A DNA stretch of 64,000 bases from Ignavibacteriota bacterium (lineage in GTDB: Bacteria > Bacteroidota > Ignavibacteria > Palsa-1295), in the NCBI GenBank assembly GCA_003151825.1, contig PLYO01000002.1, positions 39,300 through 103,299 of the forward strand, read 5' to 3'. The position numbers and the translations under genes were made by a program. Positions within the stretch are counted from its first letter, which is position 1, and each line of letters begins with the position of its first letter. The notes under the pieces are model-generated. The model saw only the letters and a list, made by a program, of their open reading frames with translations, did no database searches and had not been told where the DNA came from. This document shows, in pieces, positions 49,650 through 58,954 of this stretch.

Positions 49650-52600
49650 TCCCCCGCCACCATAATCTTCCCGCTTGCCATGCCGGAGTTCGCGGTTTGG
49701 ACGGAGTAGAAATAGGCTCCGGGCGCGACAAGATTACCGGCATTGTCGCGGGCGTCCCAGGTTGCGGATTGCGGTCCGCCGGCCATTGCGCGGTTCACGA
49801 GCGTTCGGATAAGCGTGCCTTTAGTATCGTATATATTTATATGGACGTTATCGCTGACGGGAACCTCGAAATTCAGTGTGACCACGCTCGCCGCGCTGCC
49901 ATTCAAAATAAACGGATTGGGATACGGCTGATAGAGATAAAGCTGATTCGTTCCATCATGAAGTTCGACGCGGTTGCTGAATTCCTGTGCGCCATTGGCG
50001 TCGATCTCATGGATTTGATAGAGATAGGTTCCAGGCGCGGTAGTGTTGTCGGAAAAGCTGTACTTATAAGTTCCAGAGGACGTTCCCACGCCGGCCTTCT
50101 TGCCGATACTCGTAAATCCGTTCCCATCCAAAGACCGCTCGACGTAAAACGTCGCGCCAGCCGACTCGTTTTCGACGTTCCATGAAAGTTCCGTACCCGC
50201 GTTCGATTTCGTCGCTGAAAGTGTCGTCTGTTCCACGGCGTCGGGCGGAATGATGGGCAGCACAACCTCCCATACTCCCCGGCCATACGTTGCTACCTTC
50301 AGCGTCGCTTTGTCGGAGGCAAGCTGCACATCGCGGCACGGGATAAGGCCGGGCCCCATCCAGACCCAATGATGGCCGGTGTCATTCGTTTGATAGATTC
50401 CGAAATCGGTTGCCGCATACCATGTGGAAAGCGGATTCACCGAGTCGATGGCAAGGCACATGACATTGCACGCAGAGTTCGTATCGGCGCCCGGAATGGC
50501 AGCCCCAACCGATCCGGAACGGTCAGTCCAAGTGTGGCCGCTGTCCTCAGAGGACATGACTTTCTCCTTGTTGCCGCTTATGGTTACGACGACGAACTTG
50601 GGGTCTTGCCAGGAGGTGTTGATCGAAGTAACGTATCCAGACGCCGGATTTGTCCGGGCGCGCCAGCTTACTCCAAAATCGGTGGAAAGCTCGAATGCAC
50701 TGCCGCCGCCGGCCGCGTAGATCATATCGGCATTCCAGTTCGGCAGGCCGATTGCGCTACAATAATAAAGCCCATCGGGGCTGCCAAACGATGGCGCAAG
50801 CTTGGTCCAGGAAGTTCCACCATTTATGGTTTGCCAAATATGCTGGCGTCCGACATATAAGATACTCGAAGCCGGCGTGCTACCGCCCCCCGAGATCGCG
50901 TGGGCAATGGGAGACATTTTGAACGGATTGTCCCAGCCGGACGCATCGGTCACTCCCGCATGCGCGGAGTCTGCGATCGGCAACCAGTTCGAGTTCGCAG
51001 TGGGGATCGTAGCCACCTCAATATCGGCAAGAGGGCCTTCGGCATAGATATGCTTCGGGTTTATCGGGCTGACGATTACTTGCATGGCATCGCCGAGCGG
51101 GGAATAGGGCGCGGGGGCTGCCCCCTGTGTGATTTCCCAAACCCCCTGATCCTGCGCGCCGCCCCAGGTTATTTTGAGGTTACTTTCAATTCCCAGATGA
51201 TAAAACCGGTTCGTGACCATGCCGAGCGAATGGATCTGCCAGCCGCCATTGCTTTTTACATCGGTCGAGCCGGCGGCATAGTTCACCCACAAGCCGCCAT
51301 CATTGCCATCATAGACAATATTGGAATTGACCGGATTAATGGCAAAGGAGTGATGATCGACGTGAGTCGTTCCATTACCCCCACCGCCGCTTTGCGTATA
51401 GCTGCTATAAAAACTCCAATTCGATCCTTCCAAGATAGCAGCATCTGTCCCGCACACATAAACGGTATCGGTCAGAACGGAATTCGGCGTAACCGCAAGG
51501 TCAAGGTCATACCATCCTTGTCCGTGCGACCCCGTTGGGTTGAAGATGGTGCTGCCTGCTCCGCCGGGAATCGGAATCGGAATCGAAGTCCAGGTCATGC
51601 CGGTATCGGTGGACTTATATAAATACGCAGCATTGCCGCCGCCGTCCGTCATAAGCGCAAAGATTTTGTTCGGCGCCTTTGCAGGCGAGGCCAGTGCAGC
51701 GCGGCCAATGCCCGTTGGAAAGTTCGTGGTGGGAAGTTTGGTCCATGTTGACCCATCGTTAACGGACTTATAAACACCGCCGGAGAAAAGATAAAAGACG
51801 CTTGAGCCGCTCGCGCCTGGCGTTGCAATAATATCCCATGCAAAACCGGAAAAGGCGGATGTCCACGTTGCGCCGGCGTTCGTCGAGCGATACACCGGTC
51901 CGGAAGCATACGTCGAAGCGAGCACGATATTATGATTGGATGGGTCAACGATCACTTTCACAAAATTCTGGGCGCCGCCGGGAACATTCAGGCGCTGAAA
52001 CGAGGCGCCCCCATCCGTCGATTGATATAGCCCGGAGCCGTTATAGACCGGTACCGAATTGTAGCAATAGCCGGTTCCAACATAGAGCGTATCGGTATTG
52101 ACCGGATCGACCGCTATCGTCGCAACGGAAAGATTCGGCAGTTCATTGTCGGTAAGTTCCGTCCAGTCCGCTCCGGTATCCGTGGATTTCCACACGCCGC
52201 CGCCCGAGCCGCCGGCGTACATGATTTTCGGATCTTGAGGATCGAACACAATCGCCGTCGTGATTCCGGCGGAAGGAGTGCTGTCCGCTCCGGCAAGCCC
52301 GGTAGCGGAAAGCCCGATATTCAGCCAGGTTCCCAGAGTAGCCTGCGGCGTGTTTTTTCCGCCTATGGCACCCTCGTTCGCGCGGAGCATATCCTGACGC
52401 GCTTCTTCGAAGGCGCTCAGATACGCGTCGTTATCCACCGTGCCGGACGTACCGGCATGGCGTGCAAATTCATAAAACTCACGCGCAAACGGCGCCGAAC
52501 GCCGCAGGCTTTCGGGAAGCTGATTGATTGCGTGGTACGCACCGGAATCCGATGGCGCAACGACGGGAACGGACAGCGTTTCGTCCCGCTCGGTCTGCGC

Positions 52601-52672
52601 CCGAAGCGATGGAGCAAGCGCAAGCACGGAAACGATGGCGAGGGAGAAGAATAGAGATTTGGTAACGAGCAT
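49646..52672 (-). CDS. Large T9SS-exported VPS10/BNR propeller protein
   Basis: About 1008 residues from ATG 52672; the longer frame from 52789 is rejected because it puts 39 residues before the signal peptide (LVTKSLFFSLAIVSVLALAP). Residues ~60-830 hold sortilin/VPS10-type and BNR repeats (WKSTDTGADW, YQSTDGGASF, YRSTNAGATW, YKSTDTGMTW, MSSEDSGHTW). An Ig/fibronectin-like region follows and then a FlgD-like sorting domain with YPNPFILNG...GAYFYSVQTANSG...IMVAGE. It is secreted; the ligand is unknown. Its stop overlaps the GNAT-like gene by 4 bp. Confidence 0.88.
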   Translation of the reverse strand: MLVTKSLFFSLAIVSVLALAPSLRAQTERDETLSVPVVAPSDSGAYHAINQLPESLRRSAPFAREFYEFARHAGTSGTVDNDAYLSAFEEARQDMLRANEGAIGGKNTPQATLGTWLNIGLSATGLAGADSTPSAGITTAIVFDPQDPKIMYAGGSGGGVWKSTDTGADWTELTDNELPNLSVATIAVDPVNTDTLYVGTGYCYNSVPVYNGSGLYQSTDGGASFQRLNVPGGAQNFVKVIVDPSNHNIVLASTYASGPVYRSTNAGATWTSAFSGFAWDIIATPGASGSSVFYLFSGGVYKSVNDGSTWTKLPTTNFPTGIGRAALASPAKAPNKIFALMTDGGGNAAYLYKSTDTGMTWTSIPIPIPGGAGSTIFNPTGSHGQGWYDLDLAVTPNSVLTDTVYVCGTDAAILEGSNWSFYSSYTQSGGGGNGTTHVDHHSFAINPVNSNIVYDGNDGGLWVNYAAGSTDVKSNGGWQIHSLGMVTNRFYHLGIESNLKITWGGAQDQGVWEITQGAAPAPYSPLGDAMQVIVSPINPKHIYAEGPLADIEVATIPTANSNWLPIADSAHAGVTDASGWDNPFKMSPIAHAISGGGSTPASSILYVGRQHIWQTINGGTSWTKLAPSFGSPDGLYYCSAIGLPNWNADMIYAAGGGSAFELSTDFGVSWRARTNPASGYVTSINTSWQDPKFVVVTISGNKEKVMSSEDSGHTWTDRSGSVGAAIPGADTNSACNVMCLAIDSVNPLSTWYAATDFGIYQTNDTGHHWVWMGPGLIPCRDVQLASDKATLKVATYGRGVWEVVLPIIPPDAVEQTTLSATKSNAGTELSWNVENESAGATFYVERSLDGNGFTSIGKKAGVGTSSGTYKYSFSDNTTAPGTYLYQIHEIDANGAQEFSNRVELHDGTNQLYLYQPYPNPFILNGSAASVVTLNFEVPVSDNVHINIYDTKGTLIRTLVNRAMAGGPQSATWDARDNAGNLVAPGAYFYSVQTANSGMASGKIMVAGE

Positions 52673-52743
52673 GAATGAAAATGAGGATTGAATATCAGAA
52701 AACCAACCATAAAACAATCCTAAGCCACAACCGTTGCAAAAGA

Positions 52744-52815
52744 ATGATAAATGACGAATGACAAATGGAAGGGCCGGGCAATCCCCCATTTGTCATTTGT
52801 CATTCGTCATTCATA
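52744..52815. repeat. Hairpin repeat between two minus-strand T9SS genes
   Basis: aatgacgaatgacaaatgg pairs with ccatttgtcatttgtcattcgtcatt around an 18-bp centre. A related but less perfect 'attacgaatgacgaatt' tract lies at 46153-46205. It may end transcription of the upstream (52823-53881) gene. Confidence 0.75.
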
Positions 52816-52822
52816 ATTGATT

Positions 52823-53881
52823 TTATTCCTTCACTAATTTCACCGTTTGCGCTTCGCCGTAGGTGGTTTGGATGCGGGCGAAGTACGTGCCCGATGGTAA
52901 CCCTTGCAGCGACATGGGAACCGAAAGATTACCCGGCTCTACTACGCTCCCAAAACCCGCTGACGTTACCTGATGCCCCAATACATCATAGAGATTGATG
53001 ATTACATACGCCTCTTTGGCGATGCCAAACGAAATTACCGTTCCCTCGCCTGTGGGGTTGGGGTACGCGGTGGGGTTGGTAATAATGCTCGGCTCGCTGC
53101 CCACGCTCGCGTTTAAAAGCTCAGCATATTTCAGCACGCTATCCAAGCCAAGCTGCTGCATGGTGTAAATGGTCGTGTCGAACGGCACGGTGTCTCGATC
53201 CAGCCCAGGCCAGTTGAGGTAGGTCTCATACTGCGAGCCACGGCTATTCACATAAAGTTCCGAATCTAAAGGGTTAAAGCATAAAGGATTATGAATCAGC
53301 CAATATAGTACGGAAAGACTCCGGTTCGTTTCGGTATTATTTTGTTGCCATGATGTGTCAACGTTCCCTGTGGTAACTGTTCCCATAATAGTTCGAACAT
53401 CAGCACAGAAATAGTTTGGATCGCCGGGGTTCCATGCAAGCGCTGAAAGGAGCCATTGCTGAAAATCGAGCAAACATTGTGGGGGCGGTCCCTCTCCTCC
53501 GTGCTGCACATCTCCGGCCATGTCTTCGAATGCCGTAGGCACCCATTGATTCGTTGGACAATGCTGAATAAAAAGTGCCAGCGTATCATACGACTGAGCG
53601 TACTCCCCATACTGCATGTCATCTTGGCCCAAATTAAATAAAAGCTGACAGCCGGTCGGCAAGCTATCCTGTTCGTTTTGTGATTGAGGTATAATTTCTC
53701 TTTTATGCGCAATAGCAAGATCACCGCAAGTTATATCACTACTATATGTGCTAGGAGCTGAGAGTCCCCCTCGCGGCGATGAACCGTCTGCCATGATTGG
53801 AATGCCGGTAGGCCCGATTGTAGAGTCGTGCTGCGCGCGCGCGGGTAGAAAGATCGAAAGCAGAGCGAATAAATACAGCAT
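52823..53881 (-). CDS. T9SS-exported relative of the 26-33 kb module family
   Basis: 352 residues with a short signal peptide (LYLFALLSIFLPARA). The central region is homologous to the module shared by the 26034, 30821 and 31963 genes: YAQSYDTLALFIQHCPTNQW, FQQWLLSALAW...YFCADV, LSVLYWLIHNPLC and TIYTMQQLGLDSVLKYAE. It ends in a type-A sorting domain (TAYPNPTGEGTVISF...AQTVKLVKE). The family looks like a helical, Cys-containing secreted domain that always precedes the sorting domain; I know no name for it. Confidence 0.8.
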   Translation of the reverse strand: MLYLFALLSIFLPARAQHDSTIGPTGIPIMADGSSPRGGLSAPSTYSSDITCGDLAIAHKREIIPQSQNEQDSLPTGCQLLFNLGQDDMQYGEYAQSYDTLALFIQHCPTNQWVPTAFEDMAGDVQHGGEGPPPQCLLDFQQWLLSALAWNPGDPNYFCADVRTIMGTVTTGNVDTSWQQNNTETNRSLSVLYWLIHNPLCFNPLDSELYVNSRGSQYETYLNWPGLDRDTVPFDTTIYTMQQLGLDSVLKYAELLNASVGSEPSIITNPTAYPNPTGEGTVISFGIAKEAYVIINLYDVLGHQVTSAGFGSVVEPGNLSVPMSLQGLPSGTYFARIQTTYGEAQTVKLVKE

Positions 53882-53894
53882 AGCTTAAAAAAGA

Positions 53895-54140
53895 TTAAGA
53901 GATGCGCAGCATTTCTCTACGAATTTTTCGCTGTTTGCGTTCCGGATTCTCCGGATCGTCTTCCCAGGCTCCCGGATTATTCCGAACGTAATACCGGGTT
54001 TGCTCGAGCTCCCTCTCGCTCCGTATCCATCGGTCATAAAACCGCCCCTGCCATACCATCCTGCCCTCCGGGCCAATCTCGTTCCGAATTCGGGACGTGC
54101 ATCGACCTTTGAGTGCGCAGGAGGATGTGCGCAGTACGTC
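53895..54140 (-). pseudogene. C-terminal remnant of a RAYT-type (REP-associated Y1) transposase
   Basis: A minus-strand frame ending at 53895 reads SRIRNEIGPEGRMVWQGRFY, then DRWIRSERELEQTRYYVRNN and PGAWEDDPENPERKQRKIRR. This is the conserved C-terminal part of Y1-type TnpA_REP transposases: the WQ.RFYD.W.R.E.EL segment and the YV..NP...ED.ENP ending. The catalytic HUH and Tyr parts are missing upstream, where the sequence turns AT-rich, so it is a truncated relic. Intact RAYTs move REP palindromes, which fits the many palindromic repeats of this window. It is not in the ORF track because it has no start codon. Confidence 0.8.
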
Positions 54141-54517
54141 CCTATGAAGGTTACATTTTATTCTGAAAGAAAACTATTTTGTGGAAACAGTGGATAACTT
54201 TTTCATGAAAACTTTGGCAGAGTTCATGAAGCACAAACGTGTGTGCAAAATTGAAAGTATGAAATTCGTGTGGAATCGCCACAACTCGCAATGAGTAACA
54301 AAAAGCCTCGAAAACAGTCCAAAAATACAAAAATCCTGTTGAAAAATGCAGGGTTATGGCCCCATCCGGATTAATCCGAAAAATAATTGGAATCATTTGG
54401 GCGTAAGATGGCTTTGTACGTGCCGTCTTTGAAGATAGCGCGAATGACCGCTCATCCGCGAAAGACGAATGCTTTTATCACCCATTGTTTTTAACAAAAA
54501 AGAGAAAAAATAGAAAA
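54141..54517. other. AT-rich upstream region of the OmpH gene
   Basis: No gene is seen in these ~380 bp after the transposase relic. The stretch 54440-54490 contains tgaccgctcatccgcg and an A-rich leader (acaaaaaagagaaaaaa), the latter typical of the bases before the start. The promoter of the ompH pair must be here, but I cannot choose boxes reliably. Confidence 0.4.
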
Positions 54518-55045
54518 ATGACAACACTCGTTCGGCGTTCCGCTATGGCCGCAGCCATGGCGCTCGCAATGTTCACTCACTCCGCTCAGGCGCAGAAAAT
54601 CGCCGTTATCGACATCAATACCGTCGTTGCGGCTATGCCGGAATATCAGGCGGCCAACTCGAAGATCGAGGCCCTGCGCAAGGTCTATACGGATACGCTC
54701 CAGACCATGCAGACGCAGTATAAGACGAAAGTCGATACCTACGGCAAGCTCGGCGAAACGGCCTCCGCTGACATGAAAAAGAAGGAATCGGATGACCTGG
54801 CAAGCCTCGAACAGGCTTATACCGCGTTTCAAACCTCGAAATTCGGTCAGGATGGCGAGCTTGCCAAAATGCAGACCGATCTCATGAAGCCGATCACCGA
54901 TAAGCTCAAGAATGCGCTCGATGCCTACCGTACAAAGGAGAAACTTTCCTTGATCCTGCCTCAGACGGCTGTCGTCTCCTTCGACCCGACCCTCGACCAA
55001 ACTACGAAGTTTCAGGCGTTCCTCACATCGTCAGTCACGAAATAA
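54518..55045 (+). CDS. OmpH/Skp-family periplasmic chaperone (first copy)
   Basis: 175 residues from ATG 54518. Signal peptide (RRSAMAAAMALAMFTHSAQA), then the family start KIAVIDINTVVAAMPEYQ, a long coiled coil (~45-110) and the closing beta strand (LSLILPQTAVVSFDP). Skp-like trimers hold unfolded outer-membrane proteins between the Sec and BAM machines. Two OmpH genes in a row are common in Bacteroidota. A terminator-like hairpin (55062-55084) and a stronger one at 55173-55212 separate the two. Confidence 0.92.
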   Translation: MTTLVRRSAMAAAMALAMFTHSAQAQKIAVIDINTVVAAMPEYQAANSKIEALRKVYTDTLQTMQTQYKTKVDTYGKLGETASADMKKKESDDLASLEQAYTAFQTSKFGQDGELAKMQTDLMKPITDKLKNALDAYRTKEKLSLILPQTAVVSFDPTLDQTTKFQAFLTSSVTK

Positions 55046-55061
55046 TTTCGCGTAGTTCGGC

Positions 55062-55084
55062 TAAGACCTTTAAAGGGTCTTAGG
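55062..55084 (+). terminator. Hairpin after the first OmpH gene
   Basis: ctaagacc-tttaaag-ggtcttag has a perfect 8-bp stem 17 bp after the OmpH stop. No T-run follows, so its efficiency is doubtful. A stronger terminator follows at 55173. Confidence 0.45.
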
Positions 55085-55172
55085 CAGATTTCGATTTGCC
55101 CGCATGATCGGTCATGCGGCATCGGTGAAAGCATCGTCAACGAAGAGGATGTGTTCGGGACTTTTTTAAGGG

Positions 55173-55212
55173 CGCGGCTGCTTTATACCAAAGCGGCCGC
55201 GTTTTCCTTTTG
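55173..55212 (+). terminator. Likely intrinsic terminator between the OmpH genes
   Basis: cgcggc...gccgcg with additional pairing gctt/aagc, followed by gttttccttttg, has the GC stem and T-rich tail of a rho-independent terminator on the + strand. Confidence 0.65.
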
Positions 55213-55271
55213 TTTCTCGTGTGGATGAGAAACCGGCGAGGGGGTTCGGTCGTAACAATCACTCGATCATT

Positions 55272-56087
55272 ATGCACATTACCTCTCGAATTTCCGCCGT
55301 TCTTCTTGCCCTCTTCACAGTAGCCGCCGTCGCTCATGCGCAGCAGACGCGCACAGCCTATATCGACGCGTCGAAGCTGCTCAAGCGCATGCCTGAGGTC
55401 AAGGATGCGTCGGCCCGTCTCGATCAGCTTACCGTGAGCTGGACCAAAGAGGCCAGCGACATGCAGGGTGACATCGACCGCAAACAAGCGGAGTACGACC
55501 GGCGCAAGCTCATCCTGACTGACGCCGAGCGCAGCACTACGGAACAGGAAATAACCAACCTCCATAAAAAGCACGACGATTTTCTCCACGCGAAATTCGA
55601 TGAAACCGGCGGCGAGCTGTTTACGCAGGAAGCTACTCTGATGAAGCCGGCCTACGATAAGCTTTCCGCAGCGATCAAGGAGTGTGCCGAAGACGGCAAT
55701 TACGATTACGTTATTGACCGCAGCTCGAAGGACGTGGTGCTTCTCTATGTAAATTCTAAATTCGATCTTACGTTGCCGGTCGCGCGGAAGCTTGGGATCG
55801 AGTCGGAAATTTTAAGCACACCGCTTGTGAACGCGGCGAAGCCAGGAACACCAGGAACACCGCCGAACGGGCAACAGCCGCAAACACCCGGATCGACGCC
55901 TCCAGGCTCGACGACAACGGGCACGGGAATTCAAATTCCTGGAACTCCACAAAACCCGGCTACCGGTACCGGTCTTACTCCAAACAATGGCACTTCTACC
56001 AATCAGCCTGCGCCCGGCACGAACAGCGGTTTTACTCCTGTCCAAATTCCGACGCCGCTTCCAAAACAGCCTGCGCCCGGGCACTAA
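55272..56087 (+). CDS. OmpH/Skp-family periplasmic chaperone (second copy) with Pro/Gly/Thr-rich tail
   Basis: 271 residues from ATG 55272. Signal peptide (RISAVLLALFTVAAVAHA), OmpH core from RTAYIDASKLLKRMPEVK through a coiled coil to DYVIDRSSKDVVLLYVNSKF, then an extra tail of ~85 residues rich in P, G, T, N and Q (for example PGSTPPG, TPNNGTSTNQ). The tail is unusual for this family and probably disordered. The first OmpH lies upstream but behind a terminator, so the two may be expressed separately. Confidence 0.9.
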   Translation: MHITSRISAVLLALFTVAAVAHAQQTRTAYIDASKLLKRMPEVKDASARLDQLTVSWTKEASDMQGDIDRKQAEYDRRKLILTDAERSTTEQEITNLHKKHDDFLHAKFDETGGELFTQEATLMKPAYDKLSAAIKECAEDGNYDYVIDRSSKDVVLLYVNSKFDLTLPVARKLGIESEILSTPLVNAAKPGTPGTPPNGQQPQTPGSTPPGSTTTGTGIQIPGTPQNPATGTGLTPNNGTSTNQPAPGTNSGFTPVQIPTPLPKQPAPGH

Positions 56088-56169
56088 GCCAACAGATTCC
56101 TATGCTTCAAAGGCTGGAAAGGCAGTATCGAATTAGGCATTGCCGATTGGTGTTGTCTCGGAAATAATT

Positions 56170-56988
56170 ATGGCCGATCGGGATTTAAGCAAGCAAACAA
56201 CGACTTCGGCGGGAGAAACCCGCAGCCTTTCTGAACGGGCCGGCGCGCTGGTTTTGCTCGGCGGGCTGTGGCGCTTTTCCATTCGATTTGTCAAGACGCT
56301 GGCGCGTCCGCCGTATGAGTTCCGCGAAATCGTCCGGCAGCTTTATGCCACCGGATACCGGTCGCTCTCCTTGGTGACCGTGGTGGGGATTGTGATTGGA
56401 GCAGTCCTGACGATGCAGAGCCGTCCGACGATGATAAAGTTCGGAGCCGAAGCATTTATTCCGGCCATGGTGGCGATCAGCGTGATGCGGGAACTTTCGC
56501 CGGTGCTGATTTCGGTGATTCTCGCCGGCCGCATGGGCGCCGGCATTGGGGCCGAACTCGGATCGATGCGAGTCGGCGAGCAAATTGACGCGATGGAAGT
56601 TGCGGCGCTCGATCCTTTTAAGCTGCTTGTTTTTACGCGGGTCGTCGCGTGTATGATTGCACTGCCGATCTTGACGATCTACGCCGATTTTCTGGCCTTA
56701 GGAGGTTCCTGGCTTATCGAGAAGGTCGAATCCGGCATGACGATAAGCCATTTTATTACAAGCGTGGTTCGCAGTGTCGAATTCTACGATTATTTGCCGG
56801 GCGTCGCAAAGACCATCTTTTTTGGGTTTACCATCGGAATTGTTGGGTGCTACGAGGGATTTAATTCCACAGGCGGGACCGAAGGCGTTGGCAAATCGGC
56901 GACCGATGCGGCCGTTACCAGCTCGCTGCTCATCATCCTATTGGATGTTGTTTTCGTCAAGCTTACTTTTATGATCTGGCCAAGCTGA
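56170..56988 (+). CDS. mlaE: MlaE-family phospholipid ABC permease
   Basis: About 272 residues from ATG 56170 (ggaaataatt precedes; an ATG at 56140 is less likely). Five to six transmembrane helices, with the MlaE signature FIPAMVAISVMRELSPVLISVILAGRMGAGIGAELGSM. It is the permease of an Mla-type complex that moves phospholipids between outer and inner membranes. Followed at 6 bp by the ATPase and then the MCE protein, so E-F-D form an operon. Confidence 0.93.
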   Translation: MADRDLSKQTTTSAGETRSLSERAGALVLLGGLWRFSIRFVKTLARPPYEFREIVRQLYATGYRSLSLVTVVGIVIGAVLTMQSRPTMIKFGAEAFIPAMVAISVMRELSPVLISVILAGRMGAGIGAELGSMRVGEQIDAMEVAALDPFKLLVFTRVVACMIALPILTIYADFLALGGSWLIEKVESGMTISHFITSVVRSVEFYDYLPGVAKTIFFGFTIGIVGCYEGFNSTGGTEGVGKSATDAAVTSSLLIILLDVVFVKLTFMIWPS

Positions 56989-56994
56989 TTCTCG

Positions 56995-57861
56995 ATGCAC
57001 ATCCCCTCCTTTCGAAAGTTACACACGATCGAGCCGGGCACTCCGGATGACGCCGCAGTTCTGCGAGTCGAGCATGTGGCCGTCGCGTTCGACCGGCCCG
57101 TCCTGCGGGACGTCTCGCTCGAAGTCGGGCGTGGGGAAACAGTGGCCGTTATGGGAAAGAGCGGAACGGGCAAGAGCGTTTTGCTCAAGCTCATTGTTGG
57201 ACTTATTCCGCCGGACTCGGGAAAGATTTTGTATCATAATAAAGATGTGACCAATCTTAAGGAATCCGCTTTGATGGCGTTTCGATCCGATGTCGGGTTT
57301 GTATTTCAGGGCGCGGCGTTATTCGATTCCATGACGGTCGGAGAGAATCTCGATCTTTTTCTTGTCAAGCATACCGATATGGCTCCCGAGGAACGCGAAC
57401 GAAAAATTATCGACACACTGGATTTAGTCGGCTTGGGCGACGCGATCGACAAAATGCCGTCGGAGCTTTCCGGGGGCATGAAAAAGCGAGCCGGCCTTGC
57501 GCGCTCCATCGTGATCGAGCCGGAACTCATGCTCTATGACGAGCCAACGACCGGGCTGGATCCGTTGACCGCCGCTTCCATTGCCGAGGAAATTCTGATC
57601 TTACAGCAACGCCTCGGTATCGCCTCGATCGTGGTTACGCACGATCTTCCGACGGCCTTTACCGTTGCCGATCGCGCGGTGGTCTTGAACGAGGGATATG
57701 TTATTTTTTCGGGCACACTGAACGATCTGGCTTCCTCCGATGACCCGTTCCTTCACGAATATCTCGGCGCGTCGCGGTTAGATCGAACCCGCCATGACCA
57801 AATTATTAGCCGAACGTCAGCGACTCGGACGACGGATGAGGCCACTCGCTCGCAAGCATAA
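56995..57861 (+). CDS. mlaF: MlaF-family ABC transporter ATPase
   Basis: 288 residues with Walker A GKSGTGKSVLL, Q-loop VFQGAALFDSMTVGEN, ABC signature LSGGMKKRAGLARSI, Walker B LMLYDEPTTGLDP and H-switch VVTHDL. It powers the MlaE permease. The C-terminal ~20 residues after LGASRLD are probably flexible. Gene spacing to mlaE is 6 bp and to mlaD 18 bp. Confidence 0.95.
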   Translation: MHIPSFRKLHTIEPGTPDDAAVLRVEHVAVAFDRPVLRDVSLEVGRGETVAVMGKSGTGKSVLLKLIVGLIPPDSGKILYHNKDVTNLKESALMAFRSDVGFVFQGAALFDSMTVGENLDLFLVKHTDMAPEERERKIIDTLDLVGLGDAIDKMPSELSGGMKKRAGLARSIVIEPELMLYDEPTTGLDPLTAASIAEEILILQQRLGIASIVVTHDLPTAFTVADRAVVLNEGYVIFSGTLNDLASSDDPFLHEYLGASRLDRTRHDQIISRTSATRTTDEATRSQA

Positions 57862-57879
57862 AACTCCTCCAAGCGCATT

Positions 57880-58875
57880 ATGAAACGTAAAGCTGTTCCA
57901 CTTTTTCGAATCGGTCTGTTCGTGCTCGCCGCGTTTATCGTGCTGATCGTCTTTATTTTTTATTTAGGAAATAAGGAGAAGATGTTTTCCTCCACGTCCG
58001 AAATTGTTGCGCGCTTCCAAACGGTGAGCAATCTCCAACGGGGCGCGGAAATCGATATGGCCGGCATCAATGTCGGAAGCGTCGAGAACATTCGGCTGCC
58101 GCAAAGCGCGCGCGATTCGGTCACCGTGACCATGAAGGTCATCACCGACGCGCTCAAGCTCATCCACACCGATTCCAAGGCCGTCATTGCTACGCAAGGG
58201 CTTATTGGTGACAAAGTCGTCTTTATTACGATGGGAAGCGATTCGACTCCGGCGGTACTGCCGGGCAGCATTATTCAAGGGCAGGCCCCGCAGGATTTTA
58301 CCAAGATTTTCGATACCTTATCGGCGACCGTTTCGCAACTCGATTCGGTTGCGATTGCTGCAACGAGCCTCGTCAAACGCATTTCAAACGGAAATGGAAC
58401 GCTCGGAAAATTAGTCAATAACGATTCGCTCTACGAGAATGCAAACCAGATGGTGGCAAACGCCCGCGATGTGATGGATACGGCCCGCACAGCGGTCAGC
58501 CGGATTTCGGGAAGCGTAGAAAGACTTTCGGGTGAGATGGATTCGATTACCGGCAGGATCAATCGCGGCGAAGGGACGATCGGCAAACTCCTGACGAAGG
58601 ACGATTTGTATGAGAACGCGAAGAAAGCTTCCGATAATCTCGTAGCGTCGAGCTACACTCTTAATGACGCGCTGGCTAAGATTGCGCTCGGCTCCGGACG
58701 TTTTGCCGAAGTGATGGAAGGACTCAAGCATAATTTCCTCGTCAAGGGATATTTCGAGGATCGCGGCTATTGGGACGCGCCGGAATTCGAAATGACCATC
58801 GACAAAAAGATAGATTCCCTAAACCGACTTCGCCAAACGATCGAAAGCCAGCACGGCGCGCAAACGCCGCATTAA
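57880..58875 (+). CDS. mlaD: MlaD-family MCE-domain protein
   Basis: 331 residues: N-terminal membrane anchor (FRIGLFVLAAFIVLIVFIFYLG), one MCE domain (about residues 38-115; LQRGAEIDMAGINVGSVENI is the signature), then a long helical region with MVANARDVMDTARTAVSRI and two repeats of GEGTIGKLLT/GNGTLGKLVN type. MCE rings bridge the periplasm for lipid transport. This long form without separate MlaC/B is usual in Bacteroidota. Confidence 0.93.
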   Translation: MKRKAVPLFRIGLFVLAAFIVLIVFIFYLGNKEKMFSSTSEIVARFQTVSNLQRGAEIDMAGINVGSVENIRLPQSARDSVTVTMKVITDALKLIHTDSKAVIATQGLIGDKVVFITMGSDSTPAVLPGSIIQGQAPQDFTKIFDTLSATVSQLDSVAIAATSLVKRISNGNGTLGKLVNNDSLYENANQMVANARDVMDTARTAVSRISGSVERLSGEMDSITGRINRGEGTIGKLLTKDDLYENAKKASDNLVASSYTLNDALAKIALGSGRFAEVMEGLKHNFLVKGYFEDRGYWDAPEFEMTIDKKIDSLNRLRQTIESQHGAQTPH

Positions 58876-58954
58876 TAAAGTCCTAAATCCGAGTCTTGAA
58901 CAAACTTTATTTCGGCAACAATCTCGATATTCTCCACGAATCCGCTGCGGCGGG

